Assembly (NCBI GenBank): GCA_026119935.1 | Contig: JALRMH010000038.1 | Span: 62,001-126,000, forward strand | Direction of reading: 5' to 3' | DNA length: 64,000 nt | Source: Endothia cerciana | Lineage: Eukaryota; Ascomycota; Sordariomycetes; Diaporthales; Cryphonectriaceae | In this document: one piece after another, positions 22,716-34,048 of the stretch | Layout: every line of letters begins with the position of its first letter | Numbering within the stretch: the stretch's first letter is position 1 | Notes under the pieces: generated by a model | What the model saw: the letters and a program-made list of their open reading frames with translations, nothing else | Database searches by the model: none | What the model was told of the DNA's origin: nothing | Position numbers and translations under genes: made by a program

Positions 22716-25700
22716 AGCCCTACTTACCCTGGCCGTGCTTCTCCTCAGCAAAGCAGCCGCAGATCCTTCTCAGCTCTACAGCTGCAACAACAACTACGGC
22801 GGCGGGAATCGAGGCGAGCTGGTGGCGCGTCCCCCTGCTGCGTCCGCCCTTCTTTTCCCGTCCACACTTTCCCCCTCTCCTCTCCTGGGTGGTACGAGGA
22901 CTCTTGAGTGGTACGAGGATGACAACGACATCTACACCGGGGCCCGGCAGTCGCCGGCGGTGTCGAGTGTGAGGTCTCTCTGCGCATTTCTGCCCCATGG
23001 CCACCGGACTAGCTCGGTTAACCGCCGGCTGTAATGCCTCAACCGGCGTGACTACCCCTACGGACTTTGCAGATTCATGCAGTGAGATGGGGCTACTGGG
23101 ACGGGGCGACTGGGTCGGGCCGGCGGGTAGTTGGGATCGGCTGTCTCAGTGCTGAAAGCGATGGTTGGATGGAGTCGAACGCTACGAGTGTTCGCGGTTA
23201 TGGCAGCAATTTCAGAGTCGCCTGCTAAGTTGATAGCACCCACGCGCCTGGGTTCTCAGAAGATCGGGCGCTGGCCGTTGTTTGGAGGGGTAGACGTAGT
23301 GTGCGCGTGTTTGATAATCGAGCTTAAGGGCCTCGGAAAATGTGAACCAGATGGGGATCTCGCGATGCTAGTGTATGTGTGTTTTTTTTTTGGGGGGGGG
23401 GGAGGGGGGAAGGCGGGTTAAAGATTTGCACATGGAACAGGCCTATAGCATTCAAAATGTCGATCAAGCCGGTGAGGCCCAATGCCAAGGAGCTGCCTGG
23501 GCACTTGTCGGGCGTTGATGGGAAAAGGAAAGAAAGAAAGAATATAGTTGACGACATGGTTACTGCATCGATTGAGCCCAATATCACCATCGGGGACTGT
23601 GTCTCCAATGGGGAGGCAGGCATGTCTCACCACGGACCGACTGGGCTGATGAAGGTCGTCGCAGTAGGGGCTCATCTCCGCCAAGAAGCAGTGACCTGGT
23701 AAAAAGATGTCTCCGTAGCCAGGTCAGGGGCTGGTCTGGACCCCTAGTCCGATCATCGCGGTTGAACTCATCAAATCAGATCTCAACCACTGTCTCACAG
23801 GCCCCGGCCGGGCTCGGTTCCAGGGCTCGCCCCGTGACAGCCCGCTCACCGACTCCCAGAGCCGAGCAAGAAGGGCCGGTGCAGACAGGCCAGCTGACGA
23901 GCTCCCACTCCGTTGGCCGGCTAGCCAGGTCATGAGACTGCGCCGGCACACGATGGGCGGGATGCTGGTGGCCGGGGAATGGCCAGGTTTCGGCGACGCG
24001 AAGGGAAAATTCTGGCGAGCCCAGGTGCCTGCGTGCTGGATTGGAACACCTAGCTGGCCCACGGGGTTGGCGGCAGCCGCCATCGGGCCATTGTTTCCCG
24101 CTCCTCCCGGCATAGTGGTAGGGCTGGCTTCGCGGCCAACCGATTTTTCGGATGGGCATTGAGCGGCAGATGGTACAGTGGTACGGGCGTGTCTCACCTG
24201 TCAGATGCCTCCTTGCCTGCCAGCTGTCTTAGATCTCGTTGCACTGCATACGTCGGGCTGCTTGCTTGGCGTGTGATCACGCCGGTTGAGGAAAGGTTTG
24301 GTTTTCCCCCCTCACTCTTGTCTTCTTGGACCTCAAGCAGTGAAGACTCTCCAGTTGTTCTCTGAGTTGGCGGTGTCCTCACCACGATCGGCAGGAAAGG
24401 CAGATCGGAAGAGAGAGAGAGAGAGAAAACAAATCCGTGTTTCAGTCTAGATGATAATAACCCTGTCCCATCCAGCCCTTCAAGCTTTCTCTGCAAACCC
24501 CAATTTTAGATACAGCCTGTACTTTTGTCCTCTGGCCGACGCCATCCCGAAACATTGAAGATAGGAGAAGTAACGAACGGCAGCTCTTGTTGCTTCGTAC
24601 TCCCGTGAGGGAGGGTGTTGAGAAGGAGAAAGAAAGGAAAAGAAGAAGGAGGAGGAGGAGGAGGAGAAACGGGGGGCCAGGAAACCATCCCGGGCAGCTC
24701 CTCGCCTTCTGAGAACCAGTGCTGTGGAGCTCCACCTCTGAGGTGAAATAGAAACAAGCAAGCGATCGATCTGCAGGTGAAACCTCTACGGCAGGAACCT
24801 TGTTTTTTTCGTTGGCGTCGTCCAGAGAGACCAAGGCCTGGTCTTTGTGTCCCGGACCAGATGCAGTGAGACAGGCGCAGGTTCGAGTCTATCATCGTCC
24901 CAACAAACTCAGAAGCACGGCGTGCCACAGGTGCTGCATGCGCGGCCGGGGATCACCCAGGACTCCTTGCCGGCCTGGGCGCAGGTAGGGCAGCGAACAC
25001 CGGGAAGCTGTGAATCGAGGTCAGAAGTCTGTTGGACTTGTACGACGGGGCTGGGACACATACAGGCCGAGATCGGATGTTTGGGTCGTTAGACGACAGG
25101 TCGGGGTATTGAGGAGAGGGCGGCATGGGGAAGGGCCCTGGAAGAGATGGAGTTTGGACAGCCTGGACGTCCAGGTCGCGCGGGATAGTAGGGTGAACCA
25201 TTCTGTCGGCGCTTAGGTAGCTAGATATTGGTGCTTTCTGAAGACTCGAGAAGGGGGGGGTATGGGTGGGATCTGACTGCAGGCAATATATGATTCTCGA
25301 TGGAGTAGCACAAGAGGTTGAGGCAAGGAGGGGAAGGCCAGCAGTGTAAGGGCACGGCGAGGAGTTATATACTCTTCACAAGAGCGGCGGACCTGTCTTC
25401 GCAGAGTTCGAAATCGCAGGGATCAGGCCATCTGAGGAGAAGTAAAAGAAAATCGTGGTCAAAAACCGTCGTCTGCTTGACGGATGCACAACACGGGAGC
25501 GGATGGCCCCATACAGTACTCTTCCTATCGGCTCAAAAGCAACATTGGGGTTCAATAGGCAGAGGTGTAGCCAGATGTAGGCCAATACGCAGAGAAAGAC
25601 GGAGGGGTCAACCACCTTCATCGTCGTACATACAACAGACATCCACATGCACGTACACCGCATCACTTGATGGCTCGGACTACTGCAGCTGGAATGCCGG

Positions 25701-25825
25701 CACCAAGGCCTATCGCGAAAGTGTGTCTCAACTAGGATGCATGGTCGGCGAAAGGATGAAAGCCAAATGAATAGTGGGTGGCCTCGCTCTGGCGAGACTC
25801 CGCGGGACAATCCTGCTGAGCGCCG

Positions 25826-25996
25826 AAGTGAGGAGGAGGAGGCGGAAGAGGCGGAGGCAGAGGCGGAGTCGGATGATGAGGACGAGGACGAGGACGAGGA
25901 GGCAGAAGAAGAAGGAGAGGAAGAAGAAGAAAGAGAAGAACAAGAAGAAGAAGAAGAAGAAGAAGAAGAAGAAGAAGAAGAAGAAGAACAAGTCAA
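25826..25996 (+). repeat. Purine tract with (AAG)n microsatellite
   Basis: About 170 nt almost entirely A and G, beginning with GAGG/GGCGGA units and becoming pure (AAG)n at about 25943-25988. Plus-strand reading gives poly-Glu or poly-Arg/Lys and the minus strand poly-Ser/Phe, so the open frames across it are artefacts of the repeat. Confidence 0.85.
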
Positions 25997-26999
25997 GTCA
26001 AACCACTACATAAGATGAGGTCGGGGCAATCGAAGACAACGATCGGGAAACGGTGGGTCTGGTGGAGATCGTGGACGCGGATGCCGTCCCGGGGTCACAA
26101 GTAACTATATGTACAGCTCGTGACCTGAACGTCATCACTTTGGCCGGAGCTATACTCGCGGGTACTTTCACGACCCTTGCACCCGAGGGCAGGGGTGCCT
26201 GATCTAAACGACCTGCTCGTCCCATCTAGTGGGAACCTTGCCATGTGGGGATGACTTGCGCAAGATCGCTGACAGCCATATTCGGTCCCTATCAGCAGCT
26301 ATTCTGCACCGCGGCAGAGGTGATAGATTGAGACCCCCGGGGTATATCAGCAGGCGGGTCTGGCCCAGGTCGTTATGTCTTTCTGCTGCTCGCCTTCTCG
26401 ACCTTGCCTTGTCAGTGCTGCCGGCTCTCGCCTCCGCTGCCTATTAATGCGGTGGTGTCCCCTACCAGCAGACACTACAGTACACCAGCGGTGGATACTA
26501 TACCAGCTTATCCCCGGCCTTATGCGCTCTGGCCGCGGTGGACCGCATTGATACATTCTGAATTGACTTTAGACGTGCGCTCAGGATTCCAGCCGGCGGT
26601 AACATGACCTGTTACCCGCCGCGGAATACCGGAAGTGAGGGACGTTGGCTAACGTCAGATGTGATTCGAGGTGAACGTTTCCGTGGCAGCCGACCAATGG
26701 AAGGGTGGCCTTCAAGGTTGTCCTGCTTTTCTGGGCTCTGGAGGTGCAGGGACAGAAGGCCATGGTTGAATCTTCACCGTAGCCAGCTTCAGGTTTAGTG
26801 CTGAAGGGGTTGTCAGATATCATTTTTGTTTTATTTTTTTTTATATCCTTACACGAGAGCCCCTTCATCGCGTTGCCTGTTTGAGCACGCTTGCAACGGG
26901 GTTTCAGGCCTTAGCCCGGATACCTTATCGTAGGGAGGGTTCGTTCGAGACTTTGTTCGTAGAACGCAGAATTGATTCTCCTCGTGGTGCCTGATATTC

Positions 27000-27116
27000 T
27001 TTCTCTTTTTTTCCTCTCTCTTCTTTTCTTTTTCTTCTTCCTTCCTTCTCCTCTCTTTTTTTTTTTTTTTTTTTTTCCCCTTCTTTCTGTTTTCTGTTTT
27101 TTTTCTTCTTCCTTAC
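27000..27116 (+). repeat. Pyrimidine tract with T21
   Basis: A TTC/CTT-rich stretch containing a pure T run at 27056-27076. The complementary strand would encode poly-Lys/Glu, which is not taken as a gene. Confidence 0.8.
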
Positions 27117-30100
27117 TTTAGACAACGGGGTGTTCCCCCCAGGCGAGGGTACCCCAGTCCTCTTCCCAGTCGCTTATAAGTTACTACAATCGGAAGTAGC
27201 CCTTTAGCCTTCCCGCCCAACTGCCCATCCATGCCATGGATGTCAGCTAGCTGCCATGCTTCTTCCTGGACTCTTACAGCAATTTTTTCCAGACATCAGC
27301 CAGCTTTCGGGCTGCCCCTCTCCCATCTATCCCTCACCGCTTCTTATCACCAGAATCAACGGCACCTAGGGGAAACATGACTTTCCGCTATCCACATCTC
27401 CACTATGCATCGGATTCACGAACCCTCCAGGCCACCCACCGCGGGGCGAAACACGAAGGCCACCTCTGTGTCCCTGTCCCGGGCTTTCCCATACCTTGCG
27501 ATTGACAGAAATACCCCTCCATGGCCTGCATGATGACTCAAAATAATTTCTGCATTTCCCCCGACCCGCCTGAGTCCATATCGGCGGGGACAACCTCTCA
27601 CTACCTCCGTGGTGCACAGTAGAACGGCCTTCACTTCCCACCGGCCGCCCTTGCACCCACCACCCACCCACCCACGACCGGAGAATAACTTAGCTTGTCT
27701 TACCCTCGGACGGATACGAACTGGTGTCGTGGGCATAGGTCTCTAACATCCCGTCATGGCCCATCACCCTTTTATGGTGCTGGCCCATCATCCTCTTATG
27801 GTGCAGACCCATCTCATCTGCAACCATCATGTGTGCTCATTTCGGGACAGCCGTCTGCGGCGTTGCCTGTCTGACGGCCCTCTGACACTGACAATCACAG
27901 GTTCTCCACCGACAACACCACCTTGCCTCGTGGCTCATTTCATTACCCCGGGATCTGACACCCCAGCAAATATTGTCGGAGCTTACCGTACGGAGCAACC
28001 ACGGCGACCGGCCGAGGCATTGAGGAGGATTTCTGGATCCGGATTGTTGAGGCATAAGCATCACCGCCCAACACCGTCGCCCTTCGAGGCGCGGAGCGGC
28101 CTCCGGTGCATACCAATCCATCTTCAAAGGGTCAAGATCTGCAGACTCGTACATAGGCTCGATCGTTGTCCAGCAACCCAATACGCTGTCAGTGCCGGCT
28201 GAATCTACGTCCTCACCGAATACTTGGCTTGCCTTTCTCGCGGAAGGACAACCGCGGCACCGGTACTGTGCGCCTCGCCCCACCGTTCAAGGAGTTTAGA
28301 CGCTTGAGACCATTCTCCAAATCAAAAAATAAGAAAATGCTGATGAGAGGACCGCTTCTTCTCACATCTGAGGCGTGAAAAAAAATCAGAGACACATCCC
28401 CGACGCCTCGCAACTTTTCGTCCAAGGCAAGCTCTCCCTACCTCTAGGACCCTTGGCTCGGACAGGAGGCAAGGGCCCAGTGCGGCTGAGAAATTGCCCG
28501 GAAGCAGAGCCTCATTCATGAGGTGACACAAGCTTGTCTCCGCATCGGCCGAGGCGTGAGCTGCCCCGTACACAGAATTTACATGCGGCAGCGCAGAGTC
28601 TTCAAAAGCAGTCTGCTGGGGGTCTGCATGGATTATCAGCACTGGACTTCCACAGATCGACTCTTCCATGTCAATGACAAGCGCTCATGACAGATGATAT
28701 GCTGCAGCCTACGATCGATCTCTCCCGCCCTACTTGCACTGTGGGCCGATGTCAGATGAGAAGGTGCTCATGCGGATCTGTTCAATCTCGATTTGACGGA
28801 TCTAGGGACGGCTTGTGAAGCCAAAAATAAAAAGTATGACAGGTCGCATCCGTTTCCACCCAGCAGCGAGCCGTGGGTCTCTTTTCGCCGTCGCGACTGA
28901 TAGCGAGACATACTCCACTCAACACGATGGCACTCCGGCGCATTTCAGATTTGAGCATGCCACTCCGCTTCCCCGGTCGCATCTAGAAAGACGGCGGCCA
29001 CATTGTTGGGACTGAAGTACCGCTCGTGGACCGGGGCGATCGACCATCACCTTCTGTGAATCACGATCGTCCCATTGTCGAAACGGGACATTCCTTATTC
29101 GAGCAGCAGGTTGAGAGACACAGCTATCTCAGGCCAGCCATCTTCCTGCGAGATTCCGACTTTCGCAAAAGGCGGGACCTCGTTGGCTGAACCGCGGATC
29201 GTAGCCGTGTCAGTGTCGCAATCTACCGGCCAGCTGGGTCGTTCCACAAGTATCGGCCCACACAAGCACCCCATGTCTCTTTCGTGTGACTACGATCAGC
29301 CGGACAGGTCGCATGCGATCGACTTCCGACGCCCAAGATAAGCCGGAGCCCGGAGCCCTCAACTCGGAGGGCACTTTCACGGTCAGAACATGAATCGGCG
29401 GCCCTCGCCGACAAGCGAGGAAATTCGCCCGACACTTCTTCATACTTCGAGACCACAGCACTGGGAGCCAATGGGATTTCCGTTCCGGTGATGGCTCGGC
29501 TGATTGCACCACTAACAGGCTGATTGCACCCACACCGCCCAAACAGAATCAGAGACAAGCCCTTGATAGCCACACTTTCACTCACACCAGCCTTTTGATT
29601 CGGGCAGTGATCCAGAAGTCGCATGCGCACCGGCGAATGGATACTTTCCAGCCTTTTACGAGGTTTCAACATGTCACCACCACCATGACCGCAGGGATCA
29701 GAATCGTCGGGTCGAGATACCGCATTCAACCTGCAGTGTGACAGAAGGTTCTAAATTGCTGAAGAAACGTTCAGAAGCTGCTGTCAGTCTATATTTGTGT
29801 ACAGTCAATGAAACTATCCGAGGTCGCACAGCATACCAAATACGTTCCCTGAGTACATCGCTTCTTCGATCCGACACGGCTTGGACGCTTGAGGGACGGG
29901 GGACCGCTTTGGGCGATGGGCGCATGAGGCCAACCTGCTCCAACATACCCTGTTAAAGTCCTTAGCTGTATCACCTTGGGCTTACACTACTTCTGATGAT
30001 CCAAGACAGATAGCCTGAGTCATTGGAAGTTGCGGTGATCACCGGATAGATCAGCAATGCAAACGCAAGTGCTGCTACGCTGGACGCTCTTCATCGCTTG

Positions 30101-30847
30101 GCTTCAAAATATAATCAAGGTTCGGAGCAGGCCGCTAAGCACAGCCCCGGAGCAGTCGCTATACGATTCTCACTGCTGGCCTTGTCCTCGGAGCGATGCT
30201 TTTGATGAGGCGCTTCTTGGTCGTGACGCCCTGGCTGGCGCCTGCTTTGGGTTCTACAGGCTCCGCTAACTTAATTGAGGTCCGAAAGAGGTTCCCGGCC
30301 CGCGCCGAGCGAGTTAGGCCGGACACAACCACGGCTAGAGGTCTTTCAAGATTTCAACGCCATTTTGTGTTTGTTTGAGTTGGTATCGGCTCGGTCACCG
30401 AGATCAAATTGGGTCTCTGTTTTGCCATATCACACTACGACGAGAAGAGCGTTACATTTAAGGGCTGACGTGCATAATGCATTATTGTCATCAACACCAA
30501 TGGGTATCCTATGTGATATGCCAGAACTCTTCACACGAGAAATGACCATGACAGTGCTCCCGAGCTGCCGGCGGGCGGCAACTTTCCCGCCGGAGCTATG
30601 GCCCGCTGTTCTTTCCACCCGACCGAAAATCCTGTACGCCAACTCCGAAAATCATTCGTCGAGGATCCGAACCCATGCCGGCCCATCATGGGAAGACCAA
30701 AATGAGTTTCTTTGCCGAAGATCTAAACACTACAAGCTCACCCTGAGGGAAGCTGAAATGTGATAGCCCTCGTGCATCACCATGATGGCATGCATTCTCT
30801 GCAACAGCCTCGCTCGGTCTTCGCGCAAGACGCAACCTTCAGCAGCA

Positions 30848-33800
30848 TCACCGAAAAACCTTGTCGATCTTGACAAGCAACTTGCCGGCACTAGGCTTCC
30901 CGTGGGCATCCTTCAAATCAATAAATCGGTATCCCTGTTGCAGTCGATCAAGGCGGATGCAAGCCCAAGCTGCAAGCTTGTCTTTCACGAGCCCTTCATC
31001 CTCGATCTTGAGCCTGGATGTGGACAAAGAATCAGCACATGACCTATTCACTATGCAGGGTTCATCAAGGTCGGACAATAGTCATGACAGGAAGCCACTT
31101 GGCCGTTGAACAATCGAGCAGCCAAAATACACCACAATGTTGCACGGTGATCCAGCAGTACCAGATCTCGCTCGGGTAGCCACAACGAGGGGAATAGATG
31201 ACGCAGACAGAAAATCCAGGGAACGAGACACGAATGACACTTCTGTCCTGCGTATCACAGCTGTAGCGCAGCGAGGTCTCCCTATGCGACGTCTCACAGT
31301 GTCACGCCGGCAGCCAGCTCGGTCAAGCCATTCCTTGCCCGCTCTCCACACCGGTGTGCATGCAAATTTAATCCTCCTGTGTCAGCTCCCTTGGGCAAGG
31401 CTCCCAAGATCGCCTCAAGGGGAATCCCTCGCCTAGAGGTGGTCTGGATTTGGGGTCGGTCACAGCAGGCAGGTTGCGCACTTGCAGCCGCTCCCTTAAA
31501 TAAGATGACAGGATTTCTCAAACTGGGTACGACACCCACCGCGGTTGGTGCAGGTTGATAAATGTGATACGTGACGGAGACATGGGCCCGCCAAGGGAGG
31601 GAGGGTCAAAGAAGAAAAGGAGAAAAGGGGGGAGGGGGGGCAGGGTCAGAGGGAGTCCCAGCGCTGTTCGACGGACTGGAGCATCGTGGCTTACCTGACG
31701 AAGCTGAGTTCCTCAACCAGGTCTTCGATGGGTGGGAACTCGAGAACTTGGCCAACGCCCCAATCGGGGTTTTCAGTCTCGCTGCACTTTGTCACCAGCT
31801 TGTGCTGGCCATCCTGGGCAAGCCCGCTCTTGATTGCCTTCTTCTCGTTGCGCTCCTCGGCCGTTTCGACGTGGAGTTCGCATTTGATGAATGGTTTGAA
31901 ACCTGTGCTGTCCGATGTGCTCACACTGGATACCGAGCTGTTGTCAAAGTCCCCGTCAGATTCTCCTGGGAACGGGAGGTGCTGTCCGGCCAGGGCCGTG
32001 ATGCAAAGTCGTTTGAGGGCCCGGTGGTTTCCGCCCTCGGCCTGCGATCTTGTGTTGTCGCTGCTGAGGTAACCCTGCGGCTTCAGCACCCAACCCTGTT
32101 CAGACTCGAACATAGCGCTATTCAGCATCATGGCCTCGTCAACATGCGATCGCTGCCAATTCAAGGCGACCATCTGAACACCCTTCCTCCAGTACAGCGA
32201 CGGATCGAGATTCGTCGAGTTCACCCGAGTCGAGTGAGGATATGCGCGCATGAAGTACTTCCGGTTGTGCACGAACATCTCCTGGTGCTTGGTCTGATGC
32301 AGTTTGAGAATCTTGTACTCGTCGATCGAGAAGATGTGCGAGATGGACTGGGCTCCTGGCACGGAGAAGTCTTTGAAGTGCTCGCTGTGGGTGTAGATGG
32401 CCAGCTCGCCCAGTGCTTGTCTGATCACAGTCTTGGACTTCTTGATTACCTGAGAAGCATCGTTGCCCTGTGCAGCGAGGTCTCCTGCCACCGACAGTCG
32501 CTCGTCGTCGGAGCCGGCGTCGTCTTCATGTAACAAGGGTACCGTCAGCTGGCTGTTACCCTTGGAGGAGCTCAGATTTGTCGCGGCTGGCCTCTTCACC
32601 TTCACCAGAATCTTTTCCATCAGCTCTTCCAGCCGGGGCTGCCTCTCTGCCGGGTTGCAGCCTGCCAATTCTCTATCCAGTAGATGGTCGCCCCATTCCT
32701 CCTTCATGATCTCCACCATCATGTCCTGCTGCTCGCCCGTGGCGTGGACCTCCAGACTGACAATGATTGGGAGCTTGTTCGTCTTGAAGGCCGACTCCCT
32801 GATGACTCTGCAGACCTCCCGCAGAGGTATGCGGCCCGCCAGGCCCACGTCGCCGAGCCCCTGGACCGTGTGCGCATGCGTCACTTCCGGCTCGATCCTC
32901 CGCTTCTGTGGCTCTCTAGACCTCGACCGTGAGCGTGATGGTCGCCCTCTCGATCTCACGAACTCGGCTGACCTCACATGACGCAGTGGCGGCCCGATAC
33001 CGTTCGGGTCGAGCAGGTCATTGTCTAACGAGGTCGTGCTGTAGCTCGCCGGCGGGAGACTCAGATGCAGCTGGCTCATGCTGGCACTGGCGTTGCTACT
33101 GGGCCTACGGTTGCGGCTGCGGCTGCGGCTGCGGCTGCGGCTGCGGCTACGTATGCCCCCGGCTAGCTCGTGCCATTTCTGGTCCATGAGATCGACCAGG
33201 CTCCGTGCTGCCTCCGGTATTGAACTCGTGGAGAGCGTGGACATGTTCGACAGGTGTCTCTTGTGAGCCGGCGCGGGATCTCGGTCTGTGCTGCGCTGCG
33301 ACTTGGACCAGCTCGGCGCCCTGGGTCGTGCCTCCGCCCAGCCCTCGCCGTTCCATACGTCTATCTCAACACACCGGCAGTCGCCCTCCAGGACGGACCT
33401 GTACGCCTCCGCGGATACCTCCCCATTGAGCTGGTTGCCAAGCCCGATATATGTGTTGTGGCTGCTGCTGATGAAGTAGTTCGTGATGGGCTTCGACAAG
33501 TCTTTCTTTCCTGCCGGCCGCAGGGCCGCGCTGTAGTCGTGCAGCCAGATGTATATGAAGTCCCCCAGCGTGTATATCTCTTTCTCGAGGGGCCGCACCA
33601 GGCCGCCTTGCGTCTCGACCAAGAATTCCTCCAGCCGATCCCGCGTTATGTAGTCGCCGGTGCGACCTCTGAGCGCCGCAAAGATGCCTTCTATATGCCT
33701 ATGCGTGGAGTCTTTCAACAGTGGCAGGTCGGACGTCGTGGTGTGGTACACATCCGTCCCGTCGCCGGCCGGCTGCTGGCTGTCCGCAGTGGTGGCCGCC

Positions 33801-34048
33801 TCGTCGTCGACCGTCTTGGGGTGGTGCTGCTCCGACGACGGGCTGCGGCCGTGTGCATTCGGGGGCCCGCTTCCGAGCGCGACCATGTGGAAGAAGTGTT
33901 TCCATGCCGTATGGGCCCCGAAGCGCGGGCTGGGCCGCGGGCCGCTGGTCGCCGGCGTGGGTGGTGTCGGGGTGCCTATCGTGGGTATGTTCTCGATCGT
34001 CAGGGCGACTTTTGTCCCGGGTGGTGCCGCGCGCCTGCGGGGCGACAT
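30848..34048 (-). CDS. Phosphoinositide-specific phospholipase C
   Basis: Two exons, 34048-31695 and 31013-30848 (839 residues). The long frame stops at the donor (FVR|GTAAGC), and the missing C2 end is found 681 nt away as LKIEDEGLVKDKLAAWACIR... in matching phase. An EF-hand-like segment (~115-175) precedes catalytic domain X. Domain X has SSSHNTYIG (His197, Asn198), CVEIDVW (Glu228, Asp230) and the second catalytic His at THAHTVQG (His391), followed by VSLEVH. Domain Y (SIDEYKILKLHQTKHQEMFVHNRKYF, LYWRKGVQMVALNWQ) and a C2 domain follow. The enzyme cleaves PIP2 to IP3 and diacylglycerol at the plasma membrane and links to Ca2+ signalling. A ~145-residue Arg/Ser-rich, probably disordered insert splits domain X. 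All catalytic residues are present. The true start is ATG 34048; one preceding codon is GTG. Confidence 0.9.
33108..33146 (+). repeat. GCGGCT hexanucleotide repeat inside the PLC gene
   Basis: About six units of a GCGGCT-type hexamer. On the coding (minus) strand they give the alternating Ser-Arg run (residues ~300-312) in the disordered insert of the phospholipase C. A length change in steps of 6 would keep frame. Confidence 0.8.

Larger units (their letters stand above)
20990..30847. other. Gene-poor region, about 9.9 kb
   Basis: I find no gene that can be supported here. Open frames are short, overlap on both strands and do not join through splice sites. The stretch is instead rich in simple sequence: C14 at 22702-22715, T10-G11 at 23382-23402, AGG repeats near 24645-24672, a ~170-nt purine tract at 25826-25996 and a ~120-nt pyrimidine tract near 27000-27116. 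Long non-coding transcripts or lineage-specific small genes cannot be excluded. Confidence 0.5.

Noticed and set aside
23724..24197. 157-codon minus-strand frame with a second open frame inside
   Set aside because: Low-complexity Pro/Ser/Ala composition and no splice or homology signal.
24870..24910. GGTTCGAGTC-like T-loop suggesting a tRNA
   Set aside because: No acceptor stem or anticodon arm can be paired around it.
25376..25996. 206-codon frame starting with poly-Ser (minus), and poly-Glu/Arg frames (plus)
   Set aside because: Produced by the AAG microsatellite; no non-repetitive part resembles a protein.
31571..32533. 320-codon open frame on the plus strand
   Set aside because: It lies opposite the PI-PLC exon; the minus strand carries all conserved residues, so this is a shadow frame.
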